A DNA stretch of 64,000 bases, from the NCBI GenBank assembly GCA_010093515.1, contig MU001677.1:1097686-1161685 (forward strand), in the 5' to 3' direction. The notes beneath the pieces are model-generated. The model was not told the origin of the DNA and did no database searches. It saw only the letters and a program-made list of their open reading frames with translations. The translations under genes and the position numbers were made by a program. This document shows, piece by piece, positions 1 to 11,944 of this stretch. This DNA comes from Lineolata rhizophorae. Its lineage: Eukaryota > Ascomycota > Dothideomycetes > Lineolatales > Lineolataceae. Position 1 is the stretch's first letter; the number at the start of each line of letters is the position of its first letter.

Positions 1-2
1 GC

Positions 3-653
3 ACCTGGGCCGAAGAGAAGAAGCAGGCCGAGGACGAGGCCGCCACTACGGCGGCGTCCAGCCGTCCGATGGCCGTGTCGCGCAAGTCGGCGCGGCGCGT
101 CGGCGCCAACGCGGTGCGCGGCTCGTCCGTCTCGCCTAAAAGCCAGCCCGCGCCCGCCGACCTCGAGAGCGTGTCGCCGACGGCGGCGCTCTGCTCCTCG
201 TCGACGCCGCGGTCGCCTGAGGACGGCATCATCGACCGGCTCACGCTCGTGCTCGGCGTCGGCTGGAAGCGCGTCTACGGCAACGACGCCGTCGCCGACG
301 CCGCCCGCGGCTGGGCCCGCTACATCGAGAACCACTACCCGCTGGCGAAGCCGACCATCATGCTGCATAGCGAGCGCCTCCAGGCCTACCTCGTGCACGC
401 CTTCGACCCCATCGACTCCTGCGAGGGCTTCTGGCTCTTCCAGGACGAGCTCAAGTTCGGCCAGGCCGTCGGCGAGTCGCTCGATGCCGTCGTCGCCAAC
501 TTGACCGCCCAGGCCGAGATCCGCTTCGAGGGCGAGCCCATTCGGGCCCAGTCCAGGCGCCCGAGCGACCCGTCATCCATCACTGTCGTTCCGCAGCCCA
601 TGAACGGAGCTGTCGCTGTCGCTGTTGCCGCTGATGTCGACATGTCCGGTTGA
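3..653 (+). CDS. Uncharacterised fungal protein, 3' part only
   Basis: The reading frame is open from base 3 to a TGA at 651-653, so the 5' part of the gene lies outside the window. The first ATG in the window, at 69, is probably internal, because 22 in-frame codons rich in Lys, Glu and Ala precede it. About 55 Ser/Pro/Ala-rich residues come next. A compact C-terminal module of about 100 residues (roughly 220-530) then holds the stretches GWKRVYG, AARGWARYIENHYPL and GFWLFQDELKFGQ. This Trp/Tyr-rich module resembles the conserved tail of uncharacterised proteins I associate with Sordariomycetes; I know no function for it. The protein ends in a low-complexity Ala/Val tail. No membrane segment or catalytic motif is visible. 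High third-position GC supports coding. Confidence 0.7.
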   Translation, partial: TWAEEKKQAEDEAATTAASSRPMAVSRKSARRVGANAVRGSSVSPKSQPAPADLESVSPTAALCSSSTPRSPEDGIIDRLTLVLGVGWKRVYGNDAVADAARGWARYIENHYPLAKPTIMLHSERLQAYLVHAFDPIDSCEGFWLFQDELKFGQAVGESLDAVVANLTAQAEIRFEGEPIRAQSRRPSDPSSITVVPQPMNGAVAVAVAADVDMSG

Positions 654-2658
654 TGCGCGTTCCTCTCATATCGTCGCGCTCAATTTCACCTCGTGTCAAT
701 TTTGCGATCCTCTTCGCGGGCTCACTGCATACTGGCGCTCGTCGCATCGCGCCATACGACATCAACCTATCCGCCTACCATGTATTATCTACTTGCCTCG
801 GGTCTTGCTTGGGTTCAAGGGGTTTTCTTTTCCGAACGGCTTTGCTTTTTTTCTCGGCTGCTTCTCAAAACGCAAGCCACACCACACCACACCACACCGC
901 GGTGCCCGCAGCGAACATCACACACTCTCTGCCTCCTCATGCAAAATTCTCTTTCTCGGGCGTCTTGTGGTCCTTTCTGTCTTCGGGGGTTTTCTTGCGC
1001 GCTCGTCGCTCGGTTTTTACTGTCGGAAGGAGGTTCAAACGAGATCTTTCAAACCGATCTTGGTCGGGTAGATCTGATGGATGGATGGATGATGGGATTT
1101 CGGCACCTTGCCTCGCACCTACTACTGCACACTTCACCTTGCAACAACTCCTCACATGGCATCCTCGTCCACCATCTACCCAAACCGCCCACCTGACCAC
1201 CGCTCAATCGTCGTCACCTTCATGCGTTGTGTTGTTGTATCTCGGGTTTTGTTTCATCTCGTCTTTTTGCTGGGCGGTTCCACCACACACGTACACACAC
1301 CCTCGAGCCGGGCCGCCGAAGTCAACGTCGGTTAAGGTAAGAAGGGAGTCTTCTCTTTTTTTTTTTTGCAAATCGTGCGTGCTGCTGGGATATATATATT
1401 CTACAAGAAACAAACATATTTGCAAAAAAAAAAAAAATCAAATCAAATCACATCAATCCATCGAGCATGCAATTGTCGCGTGAAGCGTTGACCTCTTTGT
1501 TTGGGTCTACGTAGGAGGTAAGTTGCTTCTTCGGCGGCTCTGCGCGCGCGCGCGCTTCGCACGCGAAAGCGCGACGGGGCCGCGTTTTGGGGCCTGGTGG
1601 CGCCAGCGACGCCCAGAGGAGCCACTGCCGCAGGACCAGAAAAGCCTGCCAGCTTCGAACTGGCGCGGCCGCGCGGGCGCCTTTTCCTTCCACGCGTACA
1701 TGGGTGCGCGGTGCCGCTCCTCTATCGCCCGCGCTTCGACGGCTCCTCCGGCCGGTCGGGACCCTCCTCCGGGGCGTGTGCCGCGCGAAGCGGTCGGTCG
1801 GTTCAGCGCCGCTGTCTACATAGGTACAACGTCCCGTCTAGCTGCTGCGGGGCCCGGGCCTTGCGGGCCTGCGTTTGTGCCCTGTATACGTTGCGTGTGT
1901 GTTTGTGAGGCCTGCCCGCGGGGCAGCTTGCCTGGGGCGGCGCGCGGGGAGGGAGGGGGCTCTGCTCACCGCTAGTGCGTATGGCGGTGCTGGGCTGAGC
2001 CGGGGGGGTGTACATACCTACCTAGGCATGCCGGCCATGTGGGAGCGGAGGGCTATAATCAACGTATGTGTGGAGGCGGTGCGGCCTGGCCGCCAGGGCG
2101 CGCGGCGACCGCGCCAGACAGAGAGAGAAAGTCAAGGACGCCGCGGGACGGCTCGGCTCATGTCTGGATCCGGAAATGCGGCCAAAGCCGCGCTCCCCTC
2201 GGGTTGCTCTCGAGCGCGTTGGGCCGACGAAGGGTGCCCAAGGCGAGGCCGCAGGGACGGAGAGGGGAAGGCGAGGCACGTGAGAGTCATGTGAGCGTGC
2301 TTGGCAGAGGTCCGAGGCTTGGGCGTGAGTAGCTGCTTAGGTAATTGAGACGAGACAGGGATCGGCGCGGACGAAGCAGACAATGGGATTCGCAATGCAC
2401 GTGCAGCTCACGGGATCCTGGCGCGGACATACCGTGCAAAAGGGACAAACAGACGAGTGCCGAGCCCCCGGGGGACGCGCTGCGCGCTGCGCGACCAATG
2501 AATGCGCGCGCCCAACATCCCACAACAACAGCCGATACAATTTACCCTTTCTGTCTCCCCCGCCGCTCCCTTGCCGCCCTCCCTCGCGCCCGGCTCCAGG
2601 CGATGCGCCACCCGCCGCCGTCGCCACCAGCAACACGACCGCGCGCCCCGACGCCCTC
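654..2658. other. Intergenic region between the partial gene and spc98
   Basis: About 2 kb without a gene I can support. It holds CT-rich and CA-rich runs (865-900, 1110-1310), an inverted repeat with T12/A14 tracts at 1356-1435, and a GC-rich second half. Several overlapping frames stay open in the GC-rich part, but none shows conserved residues. It probably carries the 3' UTR of the upstream gene and the promoter of spc98. Confidence 0.6.
1356..1435. repeat. 18-bp perfect inverted repeat with T12/A12 arms
   Basis: The left arm (1356-1373) is twelve T followed by GCAAAT. The right arm (1418-1435) is its exact reverse complement, ATTTGC followed by A. The arms are separated by 44 bases that include a TATATATATT run. 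Confidence 0.8.
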
Positions 2659-5600
2659 ATGGCCGGCCGGACCCCCCACCAGCGCATCGGGCACGCGCTA
2701 GCCCAGCTGCTGGAGCGGCTGCTGCCCACGTACGCCGACGACGACGACGCGAGCGCCGAGCAGCGCTTCGACGATGCCTTTAGATACGCGGTTGACGGCG
2801 TGTCTGGGTAAGCAAGCAGGAGCCCGGCTCGCGCTGGGAAGAAGATCGAGCGTCGAGACTGACGTGCTGTGCGTTCGTGCAGGGACCGCGAACCCGCCGT
2901 CGCGTCGGACGTCAACCACGCGTCGGACCTGATCAAGAAGAAGCGTACGAAGACCGACGATGCTCCAAGGCGGGGAGAGCTCTTGTGCTCTTCCGTGCGT
3001 TGCGGAAAAATGCTAATGTCTACCGCCTCGCCGACAGTGATCCGCGAGAACAGCTCCCCTGAGAAAGCCCTCCGCTTCGCCAACCTGTACTCTCGCCTGC
3101 TCACCCAGCCCGTCCTCAACCAGAAATGGGCCATGCTCTACTTCCTGTACCGCCTCTCCGACACCGAGCCGTCCTTTTCCCTTGACGAAGAAGCCGCCGC
3201 CGCCGCCACAGCAGACGACGACGACGACGACGACGACGCGGCCACCTCCCTCCCCGGACCCTCCTCCTCCTCCACCCACCACGCCCACCACCCCGCCCCC
3301 GCCCGCCACGACGCCCCCGGCCGCAGCTCCCGCGCCGCAACCCGCACGCCCGACCGCGCGCCCCGCAGCCCCGCCCTCGACGACGCCTTCTCGACCGCCG
3401 GCCTCCGCCGCCTACCGGACCGCCCGGGCTCGTCCCGGGCCCTCGCGTCGCGCCGCCCGGCCGCCGAGCGCGCCCCGCGGCCCGCCGAGCGCCGCAGAGC
3501 CCCTGCCCCCGCTGCTGCTGCTGCTGCCAGTGCTGGTAAGAGGCGCGCGGGCGCCGACGAGGACGGCGCCGACGACGGCGCCGACGCGGACACGGAGGCC
3601 GAGCCCGGGGCCGCCGCCGCCGCTACCGCGCAGCAGGACGAGAAGGAGGAGGAGGCGGAGGCGGAGGCGGAGGCGGCGGCGCCGCGCCCCATGGAGCCCT
3701 CGGAGCCGGCGCTGCTGCGCGACCTGCCGTTCACGCTGCAGGGCCTGTCGTCGACGCACCTGCGGTTCGGGGCGGGGCCGGCGGCGGGCGCCCGGCGGAC
3801 GGCGGCCGCCAAGGAGGAGCAGGCGGAGGCGCCGGCGTCGCGGGCGCTGCGCTTGCCCGAGACGGTGCCCGTGCCGGTGGTGAGCTTGCTGCATGCGTTG
3901 GCGGAGCCGGCGCTGTTGTATAGGGGGTTGGCGGAGTTTGTGGAGGGGGGGGATGGCGGGGGTGGTGGTGGGAGGGAGAAGGAGAAGGGTAGAGTTAAGG
4001 ATGCGGGAGGTGGTGGTGGTGGTAGCGGTGGGGGTTTGGTGGGGCAGAGCTTTCGCTCCGCGCTCGGGACGGAGTTGCGGGCGTATTTGGGACTAGTGGC
4101 GGCGCTTGAAGGGCAGATTCGCCGGGCGTTGGCTATGATTGAGGACGGGGGAGGCGGGAGGGAGGCTGTGGGTAAGGCGGGCGTGACGTTGAAGAGGTGC
4201 GTGGTGTGGACGAGGGAGGCGACGATGGGGTTGCGGTTGATGAGCTTGATGGTGGAGGAGGCGAAGGGTGAGTTGGGGATTTGTCCTTCTCAATGGACCA
4301 TTTATTTTTATTTGGAGATAGGTAGGGAAGGCTAACTCCATCATCATAGGCAAGAAGGGAGGCCAGCTCATATCGCTGATCCATTCGTTTTCCCTGTCCC
4401 ATGGCGACCCGTTCGTAGGCGCCTTTGCGGAACGGCTCCTCTCGCACATCACGCAACCCTTCTACAACATGCTACGGCAGTGGGTGTACGATGGCGAACT
4501 GTCGGACCCATACCAGGAGTTCTTCGTCTCGGAGCAGCACGGCGAGACGTCATCCAGCAGCGACCAGACGGGCGGCAAGGGCGGTGCCACGTCGGTGTGG
4601 GCCGACAAGTACATGCTCAACCAGGCCATGACGCCCACTATCGTGACGGACGAGTTCGCCAACAAGGTGTTCCTGATCGGCAAGACGCTCAACTTCATCC
4701 GGTACGGGTGCAGCGACGCGGCGTGGGTGGAGTCGTACTCGAAGGCGGCATCGCACGAACTGCACTACGGCGACACGGCCAGCCTGGAGCGATCCATCGA
4801 CGAGGCGTACCAGACGACCATGGCGCGCCTCATCAGCCTGATGGACGAACGCTTCAAGCTGTTTGCGCACCTGCGCGCGCTCAAGAAGTACCTGCTGCTC
4901 GGGGCCGGCGACTTCATCGCCGTGCTCATGGAGTCGCTCTCGTCGAACCTGGACCGGCCGGCCAACACGCAGTACCGGCACACGCTGACGGCGCAGCTCG
5001 AGCACGCGGTGCGCAACTCGAACGCGCAGCACGACGACCCGGACGTGCTGCGGCGGCTCGACAGCCGCATGCTGGAGCTGTCGCACGGCGAGATCGGGTG
5101 GGACGTCTTCACGCTCGAGTACAAGATCGACGCGCCCGTCGACGTCATCGTGACGCCCTACGGCTCGAAGCAGTACCTCAAGGTGTTCAACTTCCTGTGG
5201 CGGGTCAAGCGGGTCGAGTTCGCGCTGGGCTCGACCTGGCGCCGCTACATGACGGGCGCGCGCGGGGTGCTGCGCTACGTCGAGGACGCCGTCGGCGCCG
5301 ACTGGCGCCGCGCCCGCGCCGCCATCGCAGAGATGATCCACTTCGTCGCCAACCTCCAGCACTACATCCTCTTCGAGGTCATCGAGAAGAGCTGGGACGA
5401 GCTGCAGCGCGCCATGCGCAGGCCCGACGCCACGCTCGACCACCTCATCGCCGCGCACGGCGTGTACCTGCGCGACATCACGCGCAAGGGCCTGCTGAGC
5501 AGCGGTGGCGGCGGGAGCGGCGGCGGCGGCAATGGCGGCGGCGGCGGCGGTGGCGGCGTTGGAGCTGGCGGCATTTCCGCCGTCGCGGGCGCAGCGGACT

Positions 5601-6487
5601 TCACGGCCCAGCTGCACGAGCTGCTCAAGATCATGCTGGCGTACCGCGACGCGGTCGAGGGCCTGTACTCGGTCAGCATGGCCGAGTCGCTGCGGCGCCA
5701 GAACCGAGCCGCCAAGATCGAGCTGCGCACGGCGGCGGGCAAGTGGGGGGTGTCGGACAAGGACGACGGGGCGGCCGGGCCGACGGACACGCCGGAGCGC
5801 GAGGCCGGCGCCGCCGATTTGTTGCCCGCCGAGCCCAGGACGAACAAGCGCGGGCCCCGCAGGGATATGGATAGCCCGCTGCCCGGGGCGGTGCGCGGCG
5901 ACGACGACGACGACGACATGCTGCCGGCGCTGCGGGCCCGCATGGCGCACCTGGCGGGCGACTTCAAGGTGCGGGTCAACGTGCTGCTGGGCGACCTGGC
6001 GGCGCAGCCGGACCAGGACATGAAGTGGCTGAGCATGATGATGAACTTCAACGACGTGTATGCGCCGGTGAGGCGGAAGAAGGGGGGCGCGCAGCAGCAT
6101 CATCATCATCATCATCATGGCGGGCATGGCGGGCATGGGAAGGGGGAGAAGAGGAGGAGGGGGGAGGAGGGGAAGGGGCTGGAGCAGGGGCAGGGCCAGG
6201 GGCAGGGCCAAGAGACGGCGAAGGCGGGGGTGGGGGTGGAGAGTGAGAGGGAGAGGAGTGGGACGGATAGGGAGAAGGATGGGGAGAAGACGATGGGGCA
6301 TGGGGAGGGAGCAAAGGCGAAGGCGAACGGGGAGGGAGAGAAGGATAAGAGGGCTGAGGCGAGGAGGAAGAGGGATAAGGAGGCGATGCTGAGGGAGCTA
6401 GCGAGGAGGGAGAAGATGATGGCGGAGAAGGAGAAGACGATGGCGGAGAAGGAGAAGACGACGGGTGCTCAGGGCAGTGATCGGTGA
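2659..6487 (+). CDS. spc98: Gamma-tubulin complex component 3 (GCP3/Spc98/Alp6)
   Basis: Core subunit of the gamma-tubulin small complex, which nucleates microtubules at spindle pole bodies. Exons by hand: 2659-2807, 2883-2944, 3038-4267, 4350-6487, giving 1192 residues in phase. GCP3 is favoured over GCP2 because the N-terminus has the GCP3-type IKKKLIREN...LNQKWAMLYFLYRLSD segment, followed by ALLRDLPFTLQGLSS, GLVGQSFRSAL, YRWIYDGEL-like RQWVYDGELSDPYQEFF, and the C-terminal grip domain (GWDVFTLEYKIDAP, VFNFLWRVKRVEF). The start at 2659 (MAGRTPHQRIGHAL) fits fungal relatives. The protein is longer than usual through low-complexity inserts: an Asp run near 3215, Ala/Pro/Arg-rich sequence 3240-3690, a Gly run at 5502-5568, a His run near 6097, and a charged Lys/Glu/Gly tail after about residue 1060. 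An extra intron inside the 3240-3690 stretch cannot be excluded. Confidence 0.9.
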
Positions 6488-7065
6488 GGAAGAGGCAAGA
6501 GCATCTGCGGCGCCACAGTGTGCGCATGGGCGCTGTCTGGTGTTTTGGTGTTTCGTGTCTCCAGGATGATGTTTCTATCCTCTGCATAGAGCGGAGATTT
6601 TAGGATGGGAAACGGGCGGGCGTGCATTTACTACTGCCGACATGGTTGGATGGGCATGTTTTCTTGGCGTTTGTATCCATAGGCGGACGGAGAGCGCGGC
6701 AATGCTTTGGTGTGGCCACTTAGCGTGAACAGAGGCAATTCCATCACTCTGCCATTTTCTTTGGCGTCCGCGGTGCATCGCGATCCGGGGAGTGTTGAGG
6801 GCCAGCCGCAGCGCCACGCTGCCGCGCCACATGCGCGGGCCAAGCCACACCGCCCGCCCGCGGCCGCCAAGCGAAAAATGCGGCGCGAGACGCGACTTTT
6901 TGGCCGCAGCTGCCCGCCGCCGGCTCGTCCACCTCCACCTGCTCTTGTTGCTCCTCCCGACACCCGCCCGCGATACCCCGTCCGTTCTTCGAGCTTCTCG
7001 AGAGGCTTCGCTCGCGCCGCGTTTGCTCGCTCCGAAACAGAGGGAGTCCGTGTGCGCCGCCCACG
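6488..7065. other. Intergenic region between spc98 and cct3
   Basis: 578 bases between two genes in the same orientation. It should hold the spc98 3' UTR and the cct3 promoter. I see no clear TATA box and no further gene. Confidence 0.6.
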
Positions 7066-9270
7066 ATGCAGGCCCCGGTGGTGGTGATGAGTGAGTCTTC
7101 CCCGGGGGGGCGGACGAAAGAAACGAAGGGAAAGGGCTAATGCGGGTGTGCGTCTCCGGCAGATGCCCAGACGGGCGAGCGCCAGTTTGGGCGCAAGGCG
7201 CAGCTGTCGAATATCACGGCGGCCAAGACGTACGTTCAATGTCCCTTCCCCAACACCAAGCCCGGAGCCGTCACGCGGCAACGGCCAACAACAACAACAA
7301 CAACGACGATGACCGGGCCTCGGAAGCTTACGGGTGATGGCGCTGTCGCAGTGTTGCCGACATCATACGGTCGTGCCTGGGCCCCAAGGCGATGCTCAAG
7401 ATGCTGCTGGACCCCATGGGCGGCATCGTGCTGACCAACGACGGCCACGCCATCCTGCGCGAGATTGAGGTGGCGCATCCGGCGGCCAAGAGCATGATCG
7501 AGCTGAGCAGGACGCAGGACGAGGAGGTGGGCGACGGGACCACGACGGTGATTATATTAGGTGCGACCGTGCGCTCTTGACTGTTGTACGCACAGGAAGG
7601 GAAGAATAACCGTGGCTGACGTTCCACGTGCGCGCGTGTCTTCCACAGCCGGCGAGATCCTCGCCCAAGCCCTGCCCCAGCTGGAGCGCAACATCCACCC
7701 CGTGGTCATTATCCAGGCCTTCAAGCGGGCGCTGGCCGACGCGCTCGACATCATCGAGAAAGTGTCGCTGCCCGTCGACATCGACGACGACAAGGCCATG
7801 TCGGACCTGATCTCGTCGTCCATCGGGACCAAGTTCGTGTCGCGCTGGAGCCCGCTCATGTGCGGGCTGGCGCTGCGGGCGGTGCGCACCGTCATGCACG
7901 ACGCGGGCGGCGGCAGGCGCGAGGTCGACATCAAGCGGTACGCGCGCGTCGAGAAGGTGCCGGGCGGCGAGATCGAGGACTCCAAGGTGCTCGACGGCGT
8001 CATGCTCAACAAGGACATCACGCACCCCAAGATGCGGCGGCGGATCGAGCGCCCGCGCGTCGTGCTGCTGGACTGCCCGCTCGAATACAAGAAGGGCGAG
8101 AGCCAGACCAACATCGAGATCAGCAAAGAGGAGGACTGGAATCGCATCCTGCAGATCGAGGAGGAGCAGGTCAAGGAGATGTGCGACGCCATCCTCGCCG
8201 TGAAGCCGGACCTGGTGATTACGGAGAAGGGCGTCAGCGGTGAGTCTCCTCTTTTTCTCGGCTGTTTCTTTTCACGTTTCTAACAAAAAAACCCCCCCCA
8301 AGACCTCGCCCAGCACTTCCTCGTCAAGGCCAACATCACGGCCCTCCGCCGCGTCCGCAAAACCGACAACAACCGCCTCGCCCGCGCCACGGGCGCCACC
8401 ATCGTCAACCGCGTCCAGGACCTGACGGCATCCGACGTCGGCACCAAGTGCGGCCTCTTCGAGATCTCCAAGCTCGGCGACGAGTACTTCTCCTTCCTGA
8501 CCAAGTGCCGGGACCCCAAGGCGTGCACGATCCTGCTGCGCGGGCCCTCCAAGGACATCCTCAACGAGGTCGAGCGCAACCTGCACGACGCCATGGGGGT
8601 CGCCCGCAACGTGGTCTGGTCGCCGCGGCTCTGCCCGGGCGGCGGCGCCACCGAGATGGCCGTCGCCGTCGGCCTCGAGCGCAGAGCCAAGGCCGTCGAG
8701 GGCGTCGCTCAGTGGCCCTACCGTGCCGTCGCCGACGCCATGGAGGTCATCCCCCGCACCCTCGTCGCCAACGCCGGCGCCTCGCCCATCCGCGTCCTCA
8801 CCCAGCTGCGCGCGAAGCACGCCGAGGCCGCCGCCGCCGCCGATGCCGCCGCCGCCGCCGCTACCGCCGCTGCCGCCGCCACCGCCACCGCCACCGCCGC
8901 TCCCTCTACCGTCGCCGCTACCACAGCCGACGGCCCCGCTGCCGGCGCGCCCAACGGCGCCGGCGCCGCGCCGTCGGCCAGGAAGACGGCGGGCCAGCCG
9001 CAGCAGCCGCAGCAGCGCCAGCAGCGCCAGCAGCCGCAGCGCCAGCAGCCGCAGCGCCAGCAGCCCGTGTGCACGTGGGGCATCGACGGCGACGGCGGGC
9101 GCGTCGTGGACATGCGCGAGCACGGCGTGTGGGAGCCGGCCGTGGTCAAGAGCCAGAGCGTCAAGACGGCCGTCGAGAGCGCGTGCCTGCTGCTGCGCGT
9201 CGACGACATCGTCGCGGCCAAGGCGGCGAAGCAGGTGAGCGGGCCGATTGGGGCGGCGGCGGAGGAGTAA
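7066..9270 (+). CDS. cct3: T-complex protein 1 subunit gamma (CCT3), with an internal Ala/Gln insertion
   Basis: Subunit of the cytosolic TRiC/CCT chaperonin, the ATP-driven folding machine for actin and tubulin. Exons by hand: 7066-7090, 7163-7229, 7352-7560, 7649-8239, 8303-9270; all phases agree and give 619 residues. Hallmarks: LSNITAAKTVADIIRSCLGP, LLDPMGGIVLTNDGHA, the nucleotide-binding loop VGDGTTTVIILAGE, GGGATEMAVAVGL and LLLRVDDI. The early order matches the gamma subunit specifically. Fungal CCT3 is usually about 540 residues. The excess is an 81-residue insertion (8827-9069, residues about 473-553) between LRAKHAE and CTWGIDGDGG, made of Ala/Thr runs and Gln/Arg/Pro repeats. It has no obvious GT-AG pair that would remove it cleanly. 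The last intron ends in AAG after a C-rich run, which is unusual but keeps the frame. Confidence 0.93.
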
Positions 9271-11944
9271 GGGCCCGGGGGGTTGATGGGGGGTTGATGG
9301 GGGTATAGGGGGTGGGCGATGGGCGGGCGGGGAAAGGCGCGTGGGAAATGAAAACGAAGGGGGGAGAGAGGAGAGTGCGTGTTGAGGGATGGGGCGGGGT
9401 TGGGATGGGAAGATGTGTGTAGTTGTGGGGCGGGGAGCGGGTGTTTAGATGGGGTGGTTTGCACGACACGCCGTATGCGAAGAACTACTTGGCGGAGTGG
9501 AAAAGAATTGCGCGCGGTGTAAAATATGGATAGAAATTCACTGTCAAGCAATGCGGAGCGTGGCATTTTGAACATCGACGGTTATTTGGTGATGTTGGGT
9601 TGACTCGAGATATCTTCTTGACGCGGCACGTAGGCTTGGTGTCGTGTAAGTGTGGATCATCGTAATTCCTAGACGCTTTAACATCGACCACGTCCACGCT
9701 GCTCTCAAGATAATGGACGATGACAGGCGAACTGGAACGAACAAAGGTTCTCAGTCCGCTAGACAACATCACAAGCTCACTCACCACCCAAGCCGTTTAC
9801 GCAATTTTGAACATTCAAAAGGCTCTCGGCATTCCACGTCCTTCATCACACGCTCTCCACATCAATCCTCCCACACAAGCCTCAAACGCAAGGTCTACAT
9901 ACACACGCCCCTATCCTCCCCCTTCCCACACCCTCCACCCACCAAAAAAACGTATACCAAAGAGTAGAGAGAAAACCCCGTTCGACCCCCTGTTCGCAGA
10001 CAACAAGCAAGAAGCAAAAGCGCTCCCGCGCAGACGCCCCTTTATGTATTCCTCGGGCATCGCCGTGCACGTTCCAAACGCGTGAGCAATGCAAGCAGCA
10101 GACGGCGCCAAACGCCTCGGTTCAGGAACCCGTCAAAAAAAAAAAAAAAAAAAGGAAAAGAACGAAGAGAGAAGACGCCGGGGCTATATGTGTGTTTCTG
10201 CCGTAGATAAGAACCCGTTGCCGAAGGCCTGAAACGGCAGGAGGAGAAACGCAAAATGGACACGCGCACGTCCGTTGCCTGGGGATAGAAAGCGTAAAAA
10301 ACAAAAAAAGAAAAGAAAAAGAAAAGAAAAGAAACACTCATTTCCACTTGACCTACTTACACCAGTCCGGCCAGCAAACCACGCATCCACCACGCCCCAC
10401 GCCCGCAACTACCAAACAACCCCCCTTTCTCACTTCCTCCCCGACCAGCAGCACAACCAGCTTCCCCAAGGAAAAAAAGACCTGCAACCACCAGGCACCC
10501 GCTCAACTGCCCGATTACTCGCAATCGAACGAACCATGAACGGATTTCGAAAGATCCCTCATGTCCCTATACATATGTGTGTGTACGCCAGCCAGCCAAG
10601 CGCAGCCGCGCGCGCGCACCTCCCTAGGAAAATTTCCAAAAAAATAAATAAATAAATAAGCCGCCGGTAGGAAGATAGAAGATCCACGACCCTCCCACCA
10701 GGCGCCAAGTGAAGAGCAGTCGAAAAAAAAAAAGGGGGGGGCGGGGGCAGTGAGGGGAAAAGGGAGGGCAGAAGAAGTCACCACCGAAACACTTCAAAGA
10801 GTCGAACCGAGAAAAATGTAGTATGTGAAAAAGAAAAAAAAATAAAGGCAGAATAAAAATTATATCCCTCTGTGCATGCTTTCGCATCGTTTGCTGCATT
10901 GCAACCCTGCATTGCCTAGCCATTTGTGTGTACTTTTTGCCTGCCTGACACGCCTGCAGTTCCGCTTATGAAAACCATCCCCCCCGCGGTCCCTAAAACA
11001 GTCCCTTCCCCCCCAAACCGAGAGACAAGAAATCGTATTCCACAGTATATGTGCAAGCAAACAAGCAAGCCCTCGTGCACGCACGCACGCACGCATGCCT
11101 ACGCACGCATGCCTACCCGCTTTGCTTTGCCTCCTGACCCCATCCACTTGCCTTGCTCCTCCTCCACCACCTTGCCCCCACATACTTGCTTTCCTTTTCT
11201 CCCCCTCAGCATCCATTCTTCACCCCCGCAACATCCAATACACACGCCCAAAACCCCCTCTCGCCCCCCTTGAATAATAAAAAACACCGCCGTCGCCACG
11301 CTCGTACGCATGTATATTGACAAACCGCCTTGACCGGACTAAATAGAGGGAAGAGAAAAAAAAACAAAGAAGAGAAACAGACAGAAAAGAAAAGAAAAAC
11401 AGACAAATTTATAACAATTATGTGTGTATATGTGTGCGTATGTGTGCGTATGTGTTCGGGAAGGAAAGAATAGCCAAAGTGGAAAAGTAACAGGGGAAAG
11501 GGGAAGAAAGGTAAGAAACACTGCTGCTCTTCATGCACCAGCCAGCCAGCCAGCCGGCCACAGCAAAGGAAGTACTAATGCACAAAAAACATTTGTAGTC
11601 CTTGTCCTCTGTAACTCTCTCGAAATGCCGTTTGTAGACGTGCGGTATGTAGATGGGTGAAAAGAAGCACATTTCGCATACAACCACCCATTAACACAGG
11701 AGAAGGGCAAACCGCAGAGAGAAATGAACAAGACAGCCGTGGAGAATTGTAAAGAATGAGACCAAAGGAAATAATGATCCCCGCAAACACCAGCCAATAA
11801 TCCTTTACATGGACTCCCGGTCATCAGGGTCGTTTTGTTTCCTCACTCTCACAACACCTCCTACCTTTTTCCCCCCACTTTACCAGGCCACACACATACT
11901 TGTCTCCAGTTGCCCAAAGCACACCGCCACCACTACGCTCACCA
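9271..11944. other. Intergenic region between convergent cct3 and atf1
   Basis: About 2.7 kb with no supportable gene. It contains a G-rich stretch just after cct3 (9271-9460), C/A-rich and A-rich tracts (a run of about 19 A at 10135-10153, AAAAG repeats at 10290-10337), a GCAC microsatellite near 11080 and a TGTGCGTA repeat at 11420-11455. The A-rich runs read as polypyrimidine on the atf1 strand, so a long atf1 3' UTR is possible. Short open frames here show only low-complexity translations. Confidence 0.55.
11077..11116. repeat. GCAC/ACGC microsatellite
   Basis: Tandem GCAC units at 11077-11095, followed by two copies of a CGCACGCATGCCTA-like unit. Confidence 0.7.

Noticed and set aside
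650-1483. A 277-codon plus-strand open frame after the partial gene
   Set aside because: Its translation is Ser/Pro/His and Phe/Lys low complexity from CT, CA and T/A runs, with several other frames open in parallel. No conserved motif.
4550-6301. A 583-codon open frame on the minus strand opposite spc98
   Set aside because: It is the mirror of a GC-rich coding exon; the translation is His/Arg/Leu/Pro-rich with no family feature, while the plus frame is clearly GCP3.
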